Shown here one piece after another: positions 1-12,400 of a stretch of 64,000 bases of DNA. The notes under the pieces were generated by a model that saw nothing but the letters and a program-made list of their open reading frames with translations, ran no database searches and had not been told where the DNA came from. The DNA comes from Euclidia mi. Its lineage: Eukaryota; Arthropoda; Insecta; Lepidoptera; Erebidae. Both the position numbers and the translations under genes were made by a program. Every line of letters starts with the position of its first letter. The first letter of the stretch is position 1. The stretch lies in assembly GCA_944739405.2 (NCBI GenBank), contig OX123193.2, positions 25,161,516 through 25,225,515 on the forward strand. The letters are read 5' to 3'.

Positions 1-451
1 AAATTAATTAGAAAAAATATACGTGTATTCAATTACATATAAAAATTTAAAATGTGTTCCAACTCTTTTCATTTATGTCATCGTTAATATATATAATTGA
101 TATAAGTAAATCTGGTCTTTAAACCAAGAAAATAAATTTTATTAGATTTGTTTTTTACTAAAAACAAAATCTCACTATATTGCTTGGTTTAATAAATCTA
201 TTTCATTTTATATCTTATAGTACTTTTATTATTATAACAAAAATAAATGAATTCAAAATCAATTATATAACTAATCGATTTAAATTGTTGATTGAATAAA
301 CTATTAATTTGTATTTACACAACGTGCATCACTGGCCTAGACTACCGCCCCGCGCACCCCGCTTCTTGCCACCGCGTTGTTCCTAAAAAGGATTACTGCG
401 CCGCCTTCTGCGCGAACTTCAGAGTCGCCATCGATAAACGGCCGTACTGTA
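1..451. other. AT-rich stretch, no gene seen
   Basis: Mostly AT-rich sequence with no open frame that I can support. A short GC-rich patch lies at about 330-440. The next DPH5 exon should lie on the minus strand to the left, but no matching coding sequence was found here, so the gene probably continues outside the window. Confidence 0.5.
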
Positions 452-1614
452 TCTTTAACTGATCATATTTGTGTAGGTAAAAAGTATGAGTAGTAAATTA
501 GTAGTAGTAGTAAACTACTCCATTGATAAATTCCCCCCTGTCCCTCTGCGCCCGCACCGCGCCCCAATACGACAAACAGTGCTAAATTGTAACCGGTAGC
601 GAGCGCATCGTTTTTTTGATGGCTTATCACTCTTATCAGTGCACATCACGGGAGTATGTAGCTATGCTTCGTGCATACTTTTTGAGTGGATAAAACGCGA
701 GTGCAGGTGTGTGTTTGTACAGGGAAGAGTTTGGAAGCCAGTGGACTTGTCGAGGCGGCCCTGTAGCTTGGCCTCCATGCTCACCTGACCTCACGGCCAT
801 GGACTTCTTTTTGTGGGTGTACAAAAGTGAGCCGGTTAGTGTCAAACAATTAAAACAGCGCATATTGGACGCTTTTGACGAAGTGAAAAGATAGAAGCGT
901 ACTTCTCTCGTTAAAAACAAATTAATAAAACCTGCCCGTCTGTGTATTGACAATAGTGGTGGACATTTCGAAGGACAATTTTATTGAAATACTTGTAAGT
1001 AAAAATTACCTACCTACGTAAATAATAATTTGATGCAGGCGGCTCAAAATCGGTCTGTGTGGAGAACCTTGGCAGAGCACTATGACCAGCAGTGGACGTC
1101 TCTAGGCTGACATGATGATGATAAAATTTGTAAATAGCAGCTGATTCTAACTTCATAAATACGCCAAAATTACTATTTTCTTTTAGTCCAGAATACCTTC
1201 TTTTATTTTGATATTTGTTTGCTTTCTAATTACCTACATACCTCCGTATTTAATTACTTGTAAAACGGTAAATTTTGCTGGTCCTAAGCCCGGATGAAGT
1301 ATGAAAGAGAGGTTAGAATTAAGAAAATTGAAAAGTAGCTACCTACACTTATTATTTTGCTTCATTTTATTGTCTAAGGCTACCTACATCATAAGTGCGA
1401 CAGAGAGAATGCGAATGTGCAGGATGGAATATTATCAATGAATTAGTGAATGGATTGTAAAATATGACTATGATTTAAGTGAGATTTTCTACAATAAACA
1501 AATGATAATAACTTTGCTCTTTATAGATATTATGAAATTCTTACATCACATATATGATAATAATGTCTTCGCTAATCTGTCCAAAGTTACTGTACTAATA
1601 AAAAAATAGTGGTG
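452..1614 (+). mobile_element. Truncated Tc1/mariner-type element (copy 1)
   Basis: Inverted relative to the full-length copy at 31703-32976 and closely similar to it over its whole length. It ends at 1614 with the same terminal repeat (reading AAATAGTGGTG) followed by a TA dinucleotide; the other terminus is missing. A plus-strand frame at about 709-894 encodes the C-terminal part of a DDE transposase, with GGPVAWPPCSPDLTAMDFF containing the last catalytic Asp. The N-terminal DNA-binding part and the first two Asp motifs are absent, so it cannot encode a working enzyme. It lies in the second intron of DPH5 and carries an RTE tail at 1040-1125. Confidence 0.7.
1040..1125 (+). repeat. RTE-type LINE 3' tail fragment
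   Basis: The segment contains CCAGCAGTGGACGTCTCTAGG followed by TGACATGATGATGATG. This is the end of an RTE reverse transcriptase frame (translated YDQQWTSLG then stop) with its (GAT)n-like tail. The same fragment is present at the matching place in the element copy at 31703-32976, so it was inserted before that element spread. Confidence 0.65.
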
Positions 1615-1719
1615 TATAGATGGAGGAGAAGTCATATTAAAATTACAGACATGAATGCCAAATTTTAGTCTATCATGATGAATAAGTAAGTAAAATTCAA
1701 GATAAGTAAGTATACTTGC

Positions 1720-3187
1720 CTGTGACTTAACACCTAATTCTTTAGCTCTCAACAGCATATCAGTGTGTGTGGTTGCTCCAAGTGGATCTCCAACAACCAA
1801 CAAAGCTATTTCATTGTCCTTGGCCTCCAAGAGTATATCATCTATAGCACTTTCACACAGCTCACGGTCAGCTATGATCAATGGTCTACCATAGAATTCT
1901 TCCTAAAAGACATACAGAATCATAAGCTACAGGATCTTCAAATACCTAATTAGTTGTTGGGTAGGCACAAGTAAGCAAATATTGTTGTACAATGCACATG
2001 TTAATAAACTTGTTCTATGTCTGTGTGTAGCATACCAATGTTACAAGCTCCGCTTAGTCTAGGACTAGATGGTGTGTATATGGTAGAATACATTATAAAG
2101 AAAAAATTATCAAGAGAATGTATGTATACAGAAATAAGTATAAAATTGAGTCAGCTAATACAGTTTGTAACTTTTTACATTGTTTAGGATGCAAAGCCAA
2201 GACAAGTATGAGTTGTGTGAAGTATGTAATGTAATTTACACAAGTGCATTTTAAAAATATAAGTTTAGTAATGCTGTGTGGCTGACAGCATAGAATACAA
2301 GTGTCACCACCCCCTATCTTCTCGTGGGTGTAGTAAGAGGTGACTAAGGGATAACACAATGCAAATACCATCTTTGCGTAGAGACGGAAAACTCGACATC
2401 AAACCCTATACGACTGCCTCGTTGGTCTCGCGGCATAAATGTGCGCATGGGATCGAGAGGTCCCGGGTTCGATTCCTGGGTCGGGCAGTGTTATTGGGTT
2501 TTTCTGTCACGAAATTCTCAGTAGCAGCACGGAGTCTGGAAATGTGCCCGGTACGGCAATAGGCTCGCCCCTTATTACGTGGGACTAAAGTATATCTGGC
2601 GAAAAGTGTGTGTAGAAATACACCTCTGTCTACCCCTTCAGGGATAAAAGGCGTGACGTTATGTATGTGTATGTATGTAAGTTTGGTAATGTAGTTAAAT
2701 TTGGCAATGACTGTGTATCTGCTATTCAATAATATTGTAGCTAAAATAGTGTAATGATTTAATTTTATTATGAAAGTGAGTTTCTCAAGTAACTCATGTT
2801 TATTATCATTTGCATAGATACTTAGATGTTATTTGTTAACATGATGAATAGAGTGGAAATATTAAGATCAAATAGTATCAATAATAGGTAATTAATATTA
2901 TCAACCCTAAATTTATATTATCAACAAATAAATATACACAATAAATAGCAGACCATATTTTTTCTAAATCCTAGTCCTCTGGCACACTCATCCACACTCC
3001 AACCTGATTTAAGAGTATTATATATAAGTGTTTAGTAAAACAAAAATGTTACCAAGACTTCTTTCCCCACAGTAAGTATTGAAGTATAACCTTCTAATAA
3101 AACTTTATCACATTTTCGTATTATCTCAAGTCCTTTGACTGTAATATCTTTAGCATCACCTAATCCTAATCCTATTACATAGAACAT
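1720..3187 (-). CDS. DPH5: Diphthine methyl ester synthase, first two coding exons (partial)
   Basis: Coding exons are 3187-3053 (residues 1-45) and 1902-1720 (residues 46-106); the gene continues beyond the left edge. The product is an S-adenosylmethionine-dependent methyltransferase of the diphthamide pathway, which modifies one histidine of elongation factor 2. The start is well supported: MFYVIGLGLGDAKDIT, then TSILTVGKE across the first exon. Exon 2 opens with EEFYGRPLIIADRE and carries LLVVGDPLGATTHTDMLLRA, the SAM-binding core of the DPH5/CbiF methyltransferase fold. Intron 1 (3052-1903) is GT-AG. Intron 2 begins with GC (ACAG|GCAAGTA), placed there because residue 106 should be followed by the conserved VIHNASI segment. 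That intron holds a transposon at 452-1614. Family identity is strong; the exon 2 donor is inferred. Confidence 0.88.
2290..2690 (+). repeat. tRNA-derived SINE with (TATG)n tail
   Basis: A tRNA-like head at about 2405-2490 contains a B-box GGTTCGATTCC at 2466-2476 and an A-box-like TGGTCTCGCGG upstream. The body holds GCAATAGGCTCGCCCC, CTGGCGAAAAGTGTG and CTACCCCTTCAGGGATAAAAGGCGTGA, and ends in TATG repeats. The same body and tail occur without the tRNA head at 3920-4055, 35340-35477 and 58215-58262, and inverted near 4740 and 15690, so this tail is shared with a LINE family. It lies in DPH5 intron 1. A short flanking motif GTCACCACCCC (2300, again at 4199) belongs to a further repeat. Confidence 0.75.
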
Positions 3188-4273
3188 TGTACGCGTTTAT
3201 TATACACAAAAATATTTCTGTAAGTTTAAATAAATACTAGCGTTTTCACTTCGCACACTGCATTGAACATGAACATGTGTTTTTTTATGTTTACATACTA
3301 TTGTCATTTTTGACAATCACTGTCAACCCTATGAAACGTTATGGCCTAGCGTTATCGAAACGCCACACGTTGTTTTAAGTAAAACCTTCTCGCACTGGTT
3401 CCAACGATAGTCCCAAGTCCCAATCCCAAGTACCTAGGTATACCTTATGTAACGTGTAGATAATGAAAATAGCATTGGCTCACTTGACCCCAACTTCAGC
3501 GACCTTCATTTCTTATTGACTCTTACGGGAGAAGACTGGAAGCAAACATGTGGACGTATACATGTCAAGTAAACTTCATTGTTTACCAAAATGAAGTAAA
3601 AATCCTTTTTTTACCATATCTGAGGTTGCTTCGAGCACTTTGTTTTAAGTATAATAATTCGGGTCAGTGGTCTGTAAACATGTTTTTTAGGAATTCTTGT
3701 AGAGAGTTGGTACTAACTTGTGCTGGTTACTTTATTTGGGTATAATACGCCTACAAATAGTTCACATAAGTTTTAACTAGATGAGCTCGCGGTTACACTC
3801 GCGTTATTTAAGGCTCATGCTCCGCTCCCGTGGCTTATAGCGTAATGTTATATAGCCTAAAGCCTTCCTCGATAAATAGGCTATCTAACACTGAAAGATT
3901 TTTGACGCTGGCTTAATAATGTGCCCGGTAGATGGCAATAGGCTCGCCCCCTATTACATTGTGACCGAAACATAACTGGCGAATAGTGGGTGTGCAATAC
4001 AACTCTGCCTACGCCGTCGAGGATAACAGGCGTGAAGTTATGTTATGTTATGAAAGATTTTTTCAAATCGGACCAGTAGTTCCTGAGATAAGCGCGTTCA
4101 ACCAAACAAAGAAACAAACAAACTCTTCAGCTTTGTATTAGATTTAACCGATTCCCGATGTCCCCTGTCTGTGTGGTGACGGATTAAGAATACGGAATGT
4201 CACCACCCCATATCATCCCATGGGTGTGTCGTAAGAGCCGACAGAGGGAGCATATTATGCAGAGAACAACACT
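3188..4273. other. DPH5 upstream region, repeat fragments only
   Basis: The first few hundred bases should hold the DPH5 promoter and 5' UTR; no TATA box is obvious. From about 3780 to 4135 there is a dispersed repeat ending in TTTTTCAAATCGGACCAGTAG and a run of AAACAAA, interrupted at 3920-4055 by a (TATG)n-tail fragment. No gene is seen. Confidence 0.45.
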
Positions 4274-6088
4274 GTAAAGGCCTTGCCACACGGCACAATT
4301 TTACTACTGATCAAATTTTCAATCGAATTGGCTTTGCCCGTCTACACGACACAATCAAATCACTGATTTTCATTCCGTTCACCCGATTGGTTAAAATCTG
4401 GTGGTACCGCCCACCCGATGAACTTGAGTTGGACGACTGGCGATGACGATTTGATCAAGTGATTTAGGGCCGGCACATATCTGACGGAAGATCCGTCGCG
4501 TTTTATCGGTCGCGTAACGCCAATACATACAAATGTATAGAAAAACGTTCAACCATTCACACCTGACCGATAATCCGTTAGAACGTCGAGCGTACTAACG
4601 GATTATCCGTCGACGTCGCGCGCACCACGCACCACATGAATTTTGACCTTTGAGTAATGAATATAAATGGAGAGGGCAAATAGTAGGTACATATAAAAAA
4701 ATTACATTATTCACATATATTATTTTATTTTATATTTTTATTGACTCAGGGCTGTATCCCCGGAGGGGTAGGCAGAGGTGTAATATTACACCCACATTTC
4801 GCCATGATGTTTTTACACACATATACGAAACCGCCACCAAACATAGTGTTGTTTTGTTTTGTCTTAGGGATATCTCTGTCAAAAAAAAGAGATAGCCATA
4901 GTTTACTGAATAAATTAATCATGACGATATTTTATTAGAAATGTCATTCGTGCCACTATCGCTATATTTTTCGCCAAGGTTTGTGGTACATCTGCTGTGA
5001 AATCGTTGTCTATCGAACACAATAATTTTGTTTTTGTGCATAAATATGTCTAAAAATCCGATATTGGCTCTCAGAGAATATTTTGTTACATGTTTCATAC
5101 AAGGGTCGTATTTCGCTTTGCCATGTTCGCCCACATTTGCATTATGGAATAAACTAATCTGGCAAAAGATTTAAACTAACAAAGGTAACTCACTACAATA
5201 ATGTATTATTCTCCTCTAACCGGCTCCATATCGATATCGATTACATTCTGGAGAACAACCCAAATGCAAAGCCATTTTATTTGCCCAACTAATTTCGTAG
5301 GTGTGCTCGCTAAATTTGTAGGTATTGGATATACCATATCCATGTCATTCCCAGATCGGCGATTTTAACATCGTAAGATTCCAGGGCCGCCAGACCTTAC
5401 TTATTTTTTCAAAAACGAAATGTGTAGAATAATGTAGTGTTAGTACTATGTGCTATGAGTGTACGCATATTTGCTAGCTTGGATCGAGGGCCAATTTTTG
5501 GGTGTGAGGTGCTAAAGGTCCACGGGAACAATTTCCATACATACCTATAGAGAAAACATTTTGTGTCTTGCTCTGCAACTGTGGTCTGTAACCCCTTCTA
5601 TATCATTTGTATAAGTTTTGTGAAAAACCGTAACCAAATCGTATTATCGTCTTTTATTTTTGAACCTCCATACCTAAATAGGATATATATTCAAATAACG
5701 CTTGTTGGCTACTATAAAAAATCTTCGAAGTCCGACATATATTTAATAGTCAAACTCGAATTGCAATAAAAATAATTACAGAACTTCAGTGACTACATAA
5801 CATCAGGGAACACGAAAAATGATTAGGTAAAAGAATATGACAGTAAAATATTGAGCTGCCCTGAGTACGGCCCTGCACGAACAAACTTATATGTGTGCAT
5901 AATAGCCCCGCTTTCAGCGAATGTGTGCAGATACGCTCGACGCATTTTCCGTCAGATGTGTACCGATTCATTTGACGGAATAGACGCGACCGAAGATACG
6001 TTCGACGCATCTTCGGTCAGGTATGTTCCGCCCCTTAGTCAAGTTAGTGAAGTTGGACGTAAAATTGTGCCGTGTGGAAAGGCCTTTA
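4274..6088. mobile_element. Composite inverted-repeat DNA element, non-coding
   Basis: Termini are inverted repeats: TAAAGGCCTTGCCACACGGC at about 4276 and its near-complement ending TGTGGAAAGGCCTTTA at about 6088. Inside is a second inverted-repeat unit: GGCACATATCTGACGGAAGA at about 4471 matches GACGCATCTTCGGTCAGGTA near 6005 in reverse. Similar CATATCTGACG units recur at 54470-54560 and 55040-55090. A segment at 5075-5180 is repeated at 28840-28950, and one at 5787-5880 recurs at 34060-34170. No transposase frame is visible. I read it as short elements nested in one another. Confidence 0.6.
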
Positions 6089-6149
6089 GAGAAGGAAAAC
6101 TTCATACATACCCTTATACCAACCCGTTTGGCCAGCGTGGTATAGTCGG

Positions 6150-6225
6150 CCAATTCCTCCTTTCAAAGGAGAGGCCTAGTCCAGCAGTGGACTGTTAAAG
6201 GCTGATGATGATGATGATGATGATT
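6150..6225 (+). repeat. LINE 3' tail fragment with (GAT)n end
   Basis: The sequence GGCCTAGTCCAGCAGTGGAC followed by TGTTAAAGGC and (TGATGA) repeats is a heavily 5'-truncated insertion of an RTE-like LINE. Only the last few codons and the tail remain. Confidence 0.6.
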
Positions 6226-6437
6226 CCCGATGATAACGTAGAATTTACCCTATTCAAAGAAGTTAACAAGATAAAACTATTTTTATACGGCAACATTCTG
6301 TGTGATCTGTGTCCATAATTGCCATCATAATCCGTATAATCTGTCATCGGAAGATTCGAACGAGACAATAAAATAAATGTTTCCTATTTCTAACAATCAT
6401 AGAAAAATATGATAAGAATTTATTATTATTTGCCAAT

Positions 6438-9400
6438 ATGATATCAAGGAAAGGTCAGAAAGCTATTAACGAGGGCGTTGTTGGGAAATATATAAAGAAA
6501 GATACTCCACCAGATTTACCCAGTAAGTTGTTATTGTTCAAGTTTATCTTTGATGAAAGTTTTTAGTTTATTTATCTGTAAATTTCGACTTTCAACAAAA
6601 AATTATTGCAAAATAATTGCTATTATTATTTTAAAATTATGATGGCGCGCTTATTATCTTACAGTTATTAATGTGTGGACGACTGGACACAATAAAAGGC
6701 CCCGTAGCCAACCTTTCGGTGCAAGTGATGCAGTTTCCCAAAATCATGAAAATAAATTTGGCAAAGCGCAGACTATGAGCGGTCATGCGGGGAAATATAC
6801 ACCCAGTGAGTCAGTACCAAATTTAGCACACCGGTATGTACTGAAAATTCTGGAATATAATAATTAGTTGATATGATATAATCCAGCTTTATAGGATGTC
6901 ATGAACTAAACTTCATATTACTGTTACAGGTTTGCCAGTTTATCTACAAGTGACACAGCCAGTACATCAAACAGCTATAATTCACAATACTTATTGGACA
7001 CTAATGTGGTAAATAGTTAAAGTAAAGAATAAACATTTCTACCAAGCTGTGGTTTCCATTATATATATTATATGTTTGTGTTGTTCAGGCTTCACATGTG
7101 GCACTGAATGAGATAGATGAGTCATTTAGCAGACAGACAAGCTACAGATATTACAGACAACAACAGGAAGACCCAATATATCAGAATCAGCAACAGGTGT
7201 GTTTTTGGCTGACATTAATTTATTAAATTACTAACTGACCCGGCGAACTTCATACTGCTATAAATGTATTATACATATAAACCTTCCTCTTGCATCATTC
7301 TATCTATTAATAAAAAACACATTAAGATTTGAGCATACATATGGACAGACAGATAGAAGACAGACTTTGTTTTACACTATGTAGTGATGTCTTTTACCCT
7401 ATGTTGTAAATTATATACCATAGTGCTCATAATTACACATTATTTGCTGAAAGCAGATTCATAAGCTGAAAATTGTGTGTTATTACTTTTACCTACTTTT
7501 CAAAGGACAGAATTCTAAAAATAGAATATTGTGATGATTAATCTCTCCATGTAAGGAATATATAGGTACCTACATAGAATCAAAATGTATGTATTATTCT
7601 ACTTGATATGAGTCATGGTTTGTTTTGAATATAAGCTATTAATGTTGCATCAGTGTAAAACAGGTTTCAAATAGTGACTAGGACCTTGCCATTTTATTAT
7701 AGCTATAAACCTGAATTATATTTAATTTGAGCTGATGGTAATGACACTGAATATCGACAGGTGCAACAACAGAAACAACAACAATATGGCTCTAGGGAGT
7801 CCAGTATGCCGAGATTGTCTTCTAACATGAGTCTTACACCAAGACTGCATCCTCCATCACCTCACTCTATCCGCCTCCATAATTGTACTGATTGTAAGTA
7901 TTAATTGTTCTCACAATATGTGTGTATATGAATAATATCATCAGTATAGTAATCTATTTGCTGTCCCACAACAAACAGAAAATTCATTGTTGTAAAACAT
8001 AATAATATTTGATATTCACACCATATGAAATTTGTTGAATTTTGCAGGCTCAACTTTATCAACTAGTCTAATTATGTGTTTCCTAATTAGTGGTAATTGT
8101 TTTAGCCTATGCCACAGCAAGCCAGTCTTCGCCTATATACTCAAATTATGTAACCACATCTGGTCTGCCTTACAATAAAGCTCACGGTAGCAAAATAATC
8201 TCCACTACTCAAGGTTAGTGTGTACAGCCTCTTAAGCATGAATAAATTGTGAATAAGGAAGGTTTGTTCTGTTTTTAGAGGTAGTTATGAAACTCATTTC
8301 AGATGGCAGCCGGAACTGAAATTTTTTAATGAACTTTGAACAATAGTAGATAAATTTTATTGTTATGACGTCATTAGACTTTTACTGCCCTTTATTTTAT
8401 TAAAATATCTTTTATATGTATGCCAATATAATTGGTAGGATCTGATGAGTGTGAGCTGCCATTGCCCCCGGGATGGTCAGCCGACAGGACGTTACGTGGT
8501 CGGCGCTACTACATGGACCATAACACACAGACAACTCACTGGACACATCCCCTTGAGAGTGTGCCACAGCCGTGGCAAAGGGTCTCCACTCCACACCATG
8601 GAGTTTACTATTTTAAGTAAGTTTTTTTACATGCTTAGTGATAGGGAATCGATGCAAGTCTGAAAAATTATGATTTGGGTCACTATTGTCGAAAGATATC
8701 TGCATTTTAAACAGACTAATTCCGCCCGAAGTATCAACTTGCCTGCAACTTTGGTCGGTAGCATTAGCACAGCTTTACAAGAAAGTTGAGAACACGGCAC
8801 CGTGGATTTCAAAGCGGCGCCTCGTGCTGTAAGGCAGTCCTCAAACTTATCGGACGCGAAATCTTCTTAAGAGTACCTACCTTTTACCACATTATTCGGC
8901 TTGATGCCAATCGGCTGCGGCGTCGGCTGATCACAAGCAAGCGGCAGCAGACTTCTCTGTACGGCTGTTCACTTGGACAGGTATCAAACTCTTCTGAACG
9001 ACCGTCACCTTTTATGAACGGCCGTTCGGCCATCTTCAACGTGCATCGACAGTCTGCGACGACATCCGACTGCGCCGATGATAATGAAGTATGAACTCAT
9101 GCATTCGACTGCTTTCGGAAATTTAAACGCGTTTACGTCGGTTAATTAAGGCGATTTACGCGCCTTTGCGCGCGGATTGATTTAACGCAGTTTTGACCAG
9201 CTAGGTCACAAACTCTGGCAAGAATGGTCGCTGAAGTGGTTTTAGCAATCTGGCATTTATGGTGTAACTAAAAAGCCTGATATAGTTCACTGTTCACTCA
9301 TTTTTACGCAGCGATACTCTAATCGGACATGAGATCCGTTTCAGCGCCTATTGCGGTGGTACGTGGTACAGTGGGAAACCGCCTGACGCTTATTTGCGTA

Positions 9401-12400
9401 CGTTTACGTTGAGTACCAAGTTGGGCTAAAAACTACTGAGTGAGACAAGCCCGACGCAATATGGTATTGAGGTGGCCGCTGCATAAATATGGCTTTGCGA
9501 TGTGGCGCGTGCTTCAGCGACACGAGTACCAAGAGTCTGCGTGTCACAAATATGAATATGCTGCGCAAGCGGCAGGAGTATTAGGAATTTTCGCATCTGC
9601 AGCAGCGTTATCTATACACACGATTTTGACGGGACTTTCATTGGCTGATAGCTGATGTACCAAGGAGTAACTTAGGGGGTGTATCCCACTATTTCCATGG
9701 AAATGCAAAATGGAAAAAGTGGTACAAGCGTTTTATTCAAATTATATCCCATTATTTCCATTGCGGCAAAAAACCGCTAGTACCCTCGGCATTTAGTTTT
9801 ATAGCGTCTGTTGCATTTCCATAAAGTATTATTGACTCCGTTACTGAATGTTGAAGTTTGAAATGACGACGTATTATGTTAGTTCTAAAGTACAGGATCT
9901 CGATGTACGTCAGTTCGAAAGTTCACTGTAGCCAAGTAGAAACTAGCTTGACGGAGCCCTGCGAAGCAGGGCTCCTATTTTTGGATAAAGGGTCGCAAGG
10001 AACCTAACATAACCTATTGAGTTTCTCGAGTTAACGAGACTTTTTCATATGAACGACACGTCGGCGTCGGCCTTGCATACTTCGCTTCAGTGAACTTTCG
10101 AACTGGCGTACATCGAGATCCTGTACTTTAGAACTAACACCTACGTCGACATTTCAAAATTCGACATGCAGTAGCCGAGTGTTTCCATAAGAGGCAATGC
10201 AGCGTATTTTAATCGCCGCGCCGCCCGCAATGGAAATACATAATGGAAATAGTGGGTTTCACGTGTGCGTTCGCGCAGCGGAATGTTGTTGAATTTAAAG
10301 ATTTTAATTATGCAGATATTTAGTGTATGACGTCGTATAATTGTGTATGGTAAAAAAAAATTTGTGCACGCAGCCATTGTGGAGAAATTCACCAAAAACT
10401 GATTCCGCTGGGCGAACGTTGTCCTGGCGGAACTTTTTTTAATCCATTGACTTTAGAAGAAAAGAGATGTGTCCAAAAATTAGTGTGTATTTGTGTGTAA
10501 ATGTGTATGTATGAATAAAATTGGTGCATGCATACACTTCGGAGAAATTCAAGTTTCCGCTACGCGAACATTTGGCCATTAGCTAGTTTTCATATAAAGC
10601 GCTTACATAGAGAGCTGTAGATTTTTACATACGTTGTTTTGAATTTGTTTATATTTGTTTAAAAAACAGATTTAGAAAAAATCGTAGGGCTTAAAAGATA
10701 AAAATATAAACGTAAAATACGCTTATTACGTCTTAGTTCTTAAATTATGCACTTTGGGGTCTAGATTTTCACGTTTATACAAACTTTGTAAGTGTCTGCA
10801 ACATGTTGCCAAGTATCAATGATGTTCCTTTAGTAATTAAAGAGTTATAGGACAATTTACCATGAATAGATCACTGTTTACAAAGCAGTCAAATATCACG
10901 ACGTTCTAAAGGAATTGCATGGTAAAATGTAGGCCAATAATTAGTGTATTCATTCAACTATTCACATGCAAAATTTCATGTCATTAAATTCAGTAATTAA
11001 AGAAAAACAATTATAATACTGACGAAGCATCGAAAACCTACATAACCCGACCAAGTTCGGATGGCTACAAAAAAGCGGCCGTGCCATATATCTAAGAAAC
11101 GTTCTTAACCTTCCAATATAGTATTTATTAATATGGTACAGTTGCGTACACAAGCGTTAGGAAAAAATAAAACAATAGGGTATTACACCATTTTTTTAAA
11201 AGTGTCTCAAGGTGATCCTATGACTATAAGAAAGTAGTAGAATAATTACAAAAAATATATTCAGTTGATAAGTATTTTTAAACAACTTTTAAATTTACAT
11301 TTTAAATGTTTGCGGTTTATCAGACAAAAACGTTGGAAGCCATCTTGCTTACGCAAACATATTAGTAAACAACGTATTAGCTACTCGTAGTTGTTTAAAA
11401 TTCTACTAAGTTTATGACGTCATGTGACGTTAATGACATTCGTCATGGCGGCTGCCGTTTTGTGTAATTAAATCACAGATAATAAAACGGAATTCTTTAA
11501 AATGGTTTTAAAATTCGATGTATTCATTTTATTAGCTGTAACTGATATATTCCGTATGTTTTCCGGTAATACTATCTTAAATATACGTTATTATATTTTT
11601 TTTCACATGTGGTAAAATACCCTATTGCATTTCTTGAATTAAAAATTTTTTTTAAATAATAACGCCACTATCTACGATAAAAATAAATCTTCAATTAACA
11701 AGTATTTAAATATCCGTGTACAAAAATATTTTAAATTACATATGACATAATTATGTTATTATAATAATGTTAAAAAACGCTTGCAACGACAGCAATAGAC
11801 TTAAATGTGTTTTAACTAAAACAGGTTTAATAAACATATTGCCCTCTCATTTCTTCAAGGATGGAAGTACCGTTTCAAGCAGCCTATCGCTCGTTGCGCG
11901 CAGCGCGTTGTTTATTTTTTCACACTAGAATATTTTTGATCAATTCATAACTACAATACTTAGACTATTTAACCAAAGGACTAGCGTACCGCTTTGAACA
12001 AAATAATTCTGCATATTTTGGTGGGGTGCGGGGGAACACGCTCACATACATAAGTCACTACCAGTACAACGGTATACATCAATTAAAAAATCGATTCAAG
12101 AAGTAGTTTTTTTTAAGTTATTAAATTGTTTGATCCACTAAAGTTGCAAAGGGGAACGCTCGTGCATACCTAGTCCATTGGTTAAATAGTGTAATAAGCT
12201 ACAATATGATAAATATTTACCTAAACAGTAGTATTTACATGTGGTAATTATTTAATTTCCCTAAGAGGTCTATAGTTAGAATTCTGATCCGTGAACTCTT
12301 CAATAGAAATTAGCTGAATGAATTTTATTTGTCTTAAATTTTAATAATATATCTAGATTATATCTCAAGTCTCAAGCGCATACTTAAATAAAGTACCTAC

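Noticed and set aside
2405..2490. Possible tRNA gene
   Set aside because: The B-box is good, but the head has no proper cloverleaf and continues into a SINE body with a (TATG)n tail.
8412..8663. Frames overlapping sav exon 7 in other frames or on the minus strand
   Set aside because: They are shadows of the WW1 exon, whose frame and splice sites are clear.
9954..9976. Bacterial-type terminator hairpin
   Set aside because: GGAGCCCTGC GAA GCAGGGCTCC followed by T-rich sequence looks like one, but it is the loop of a foldback transposon in an intron.
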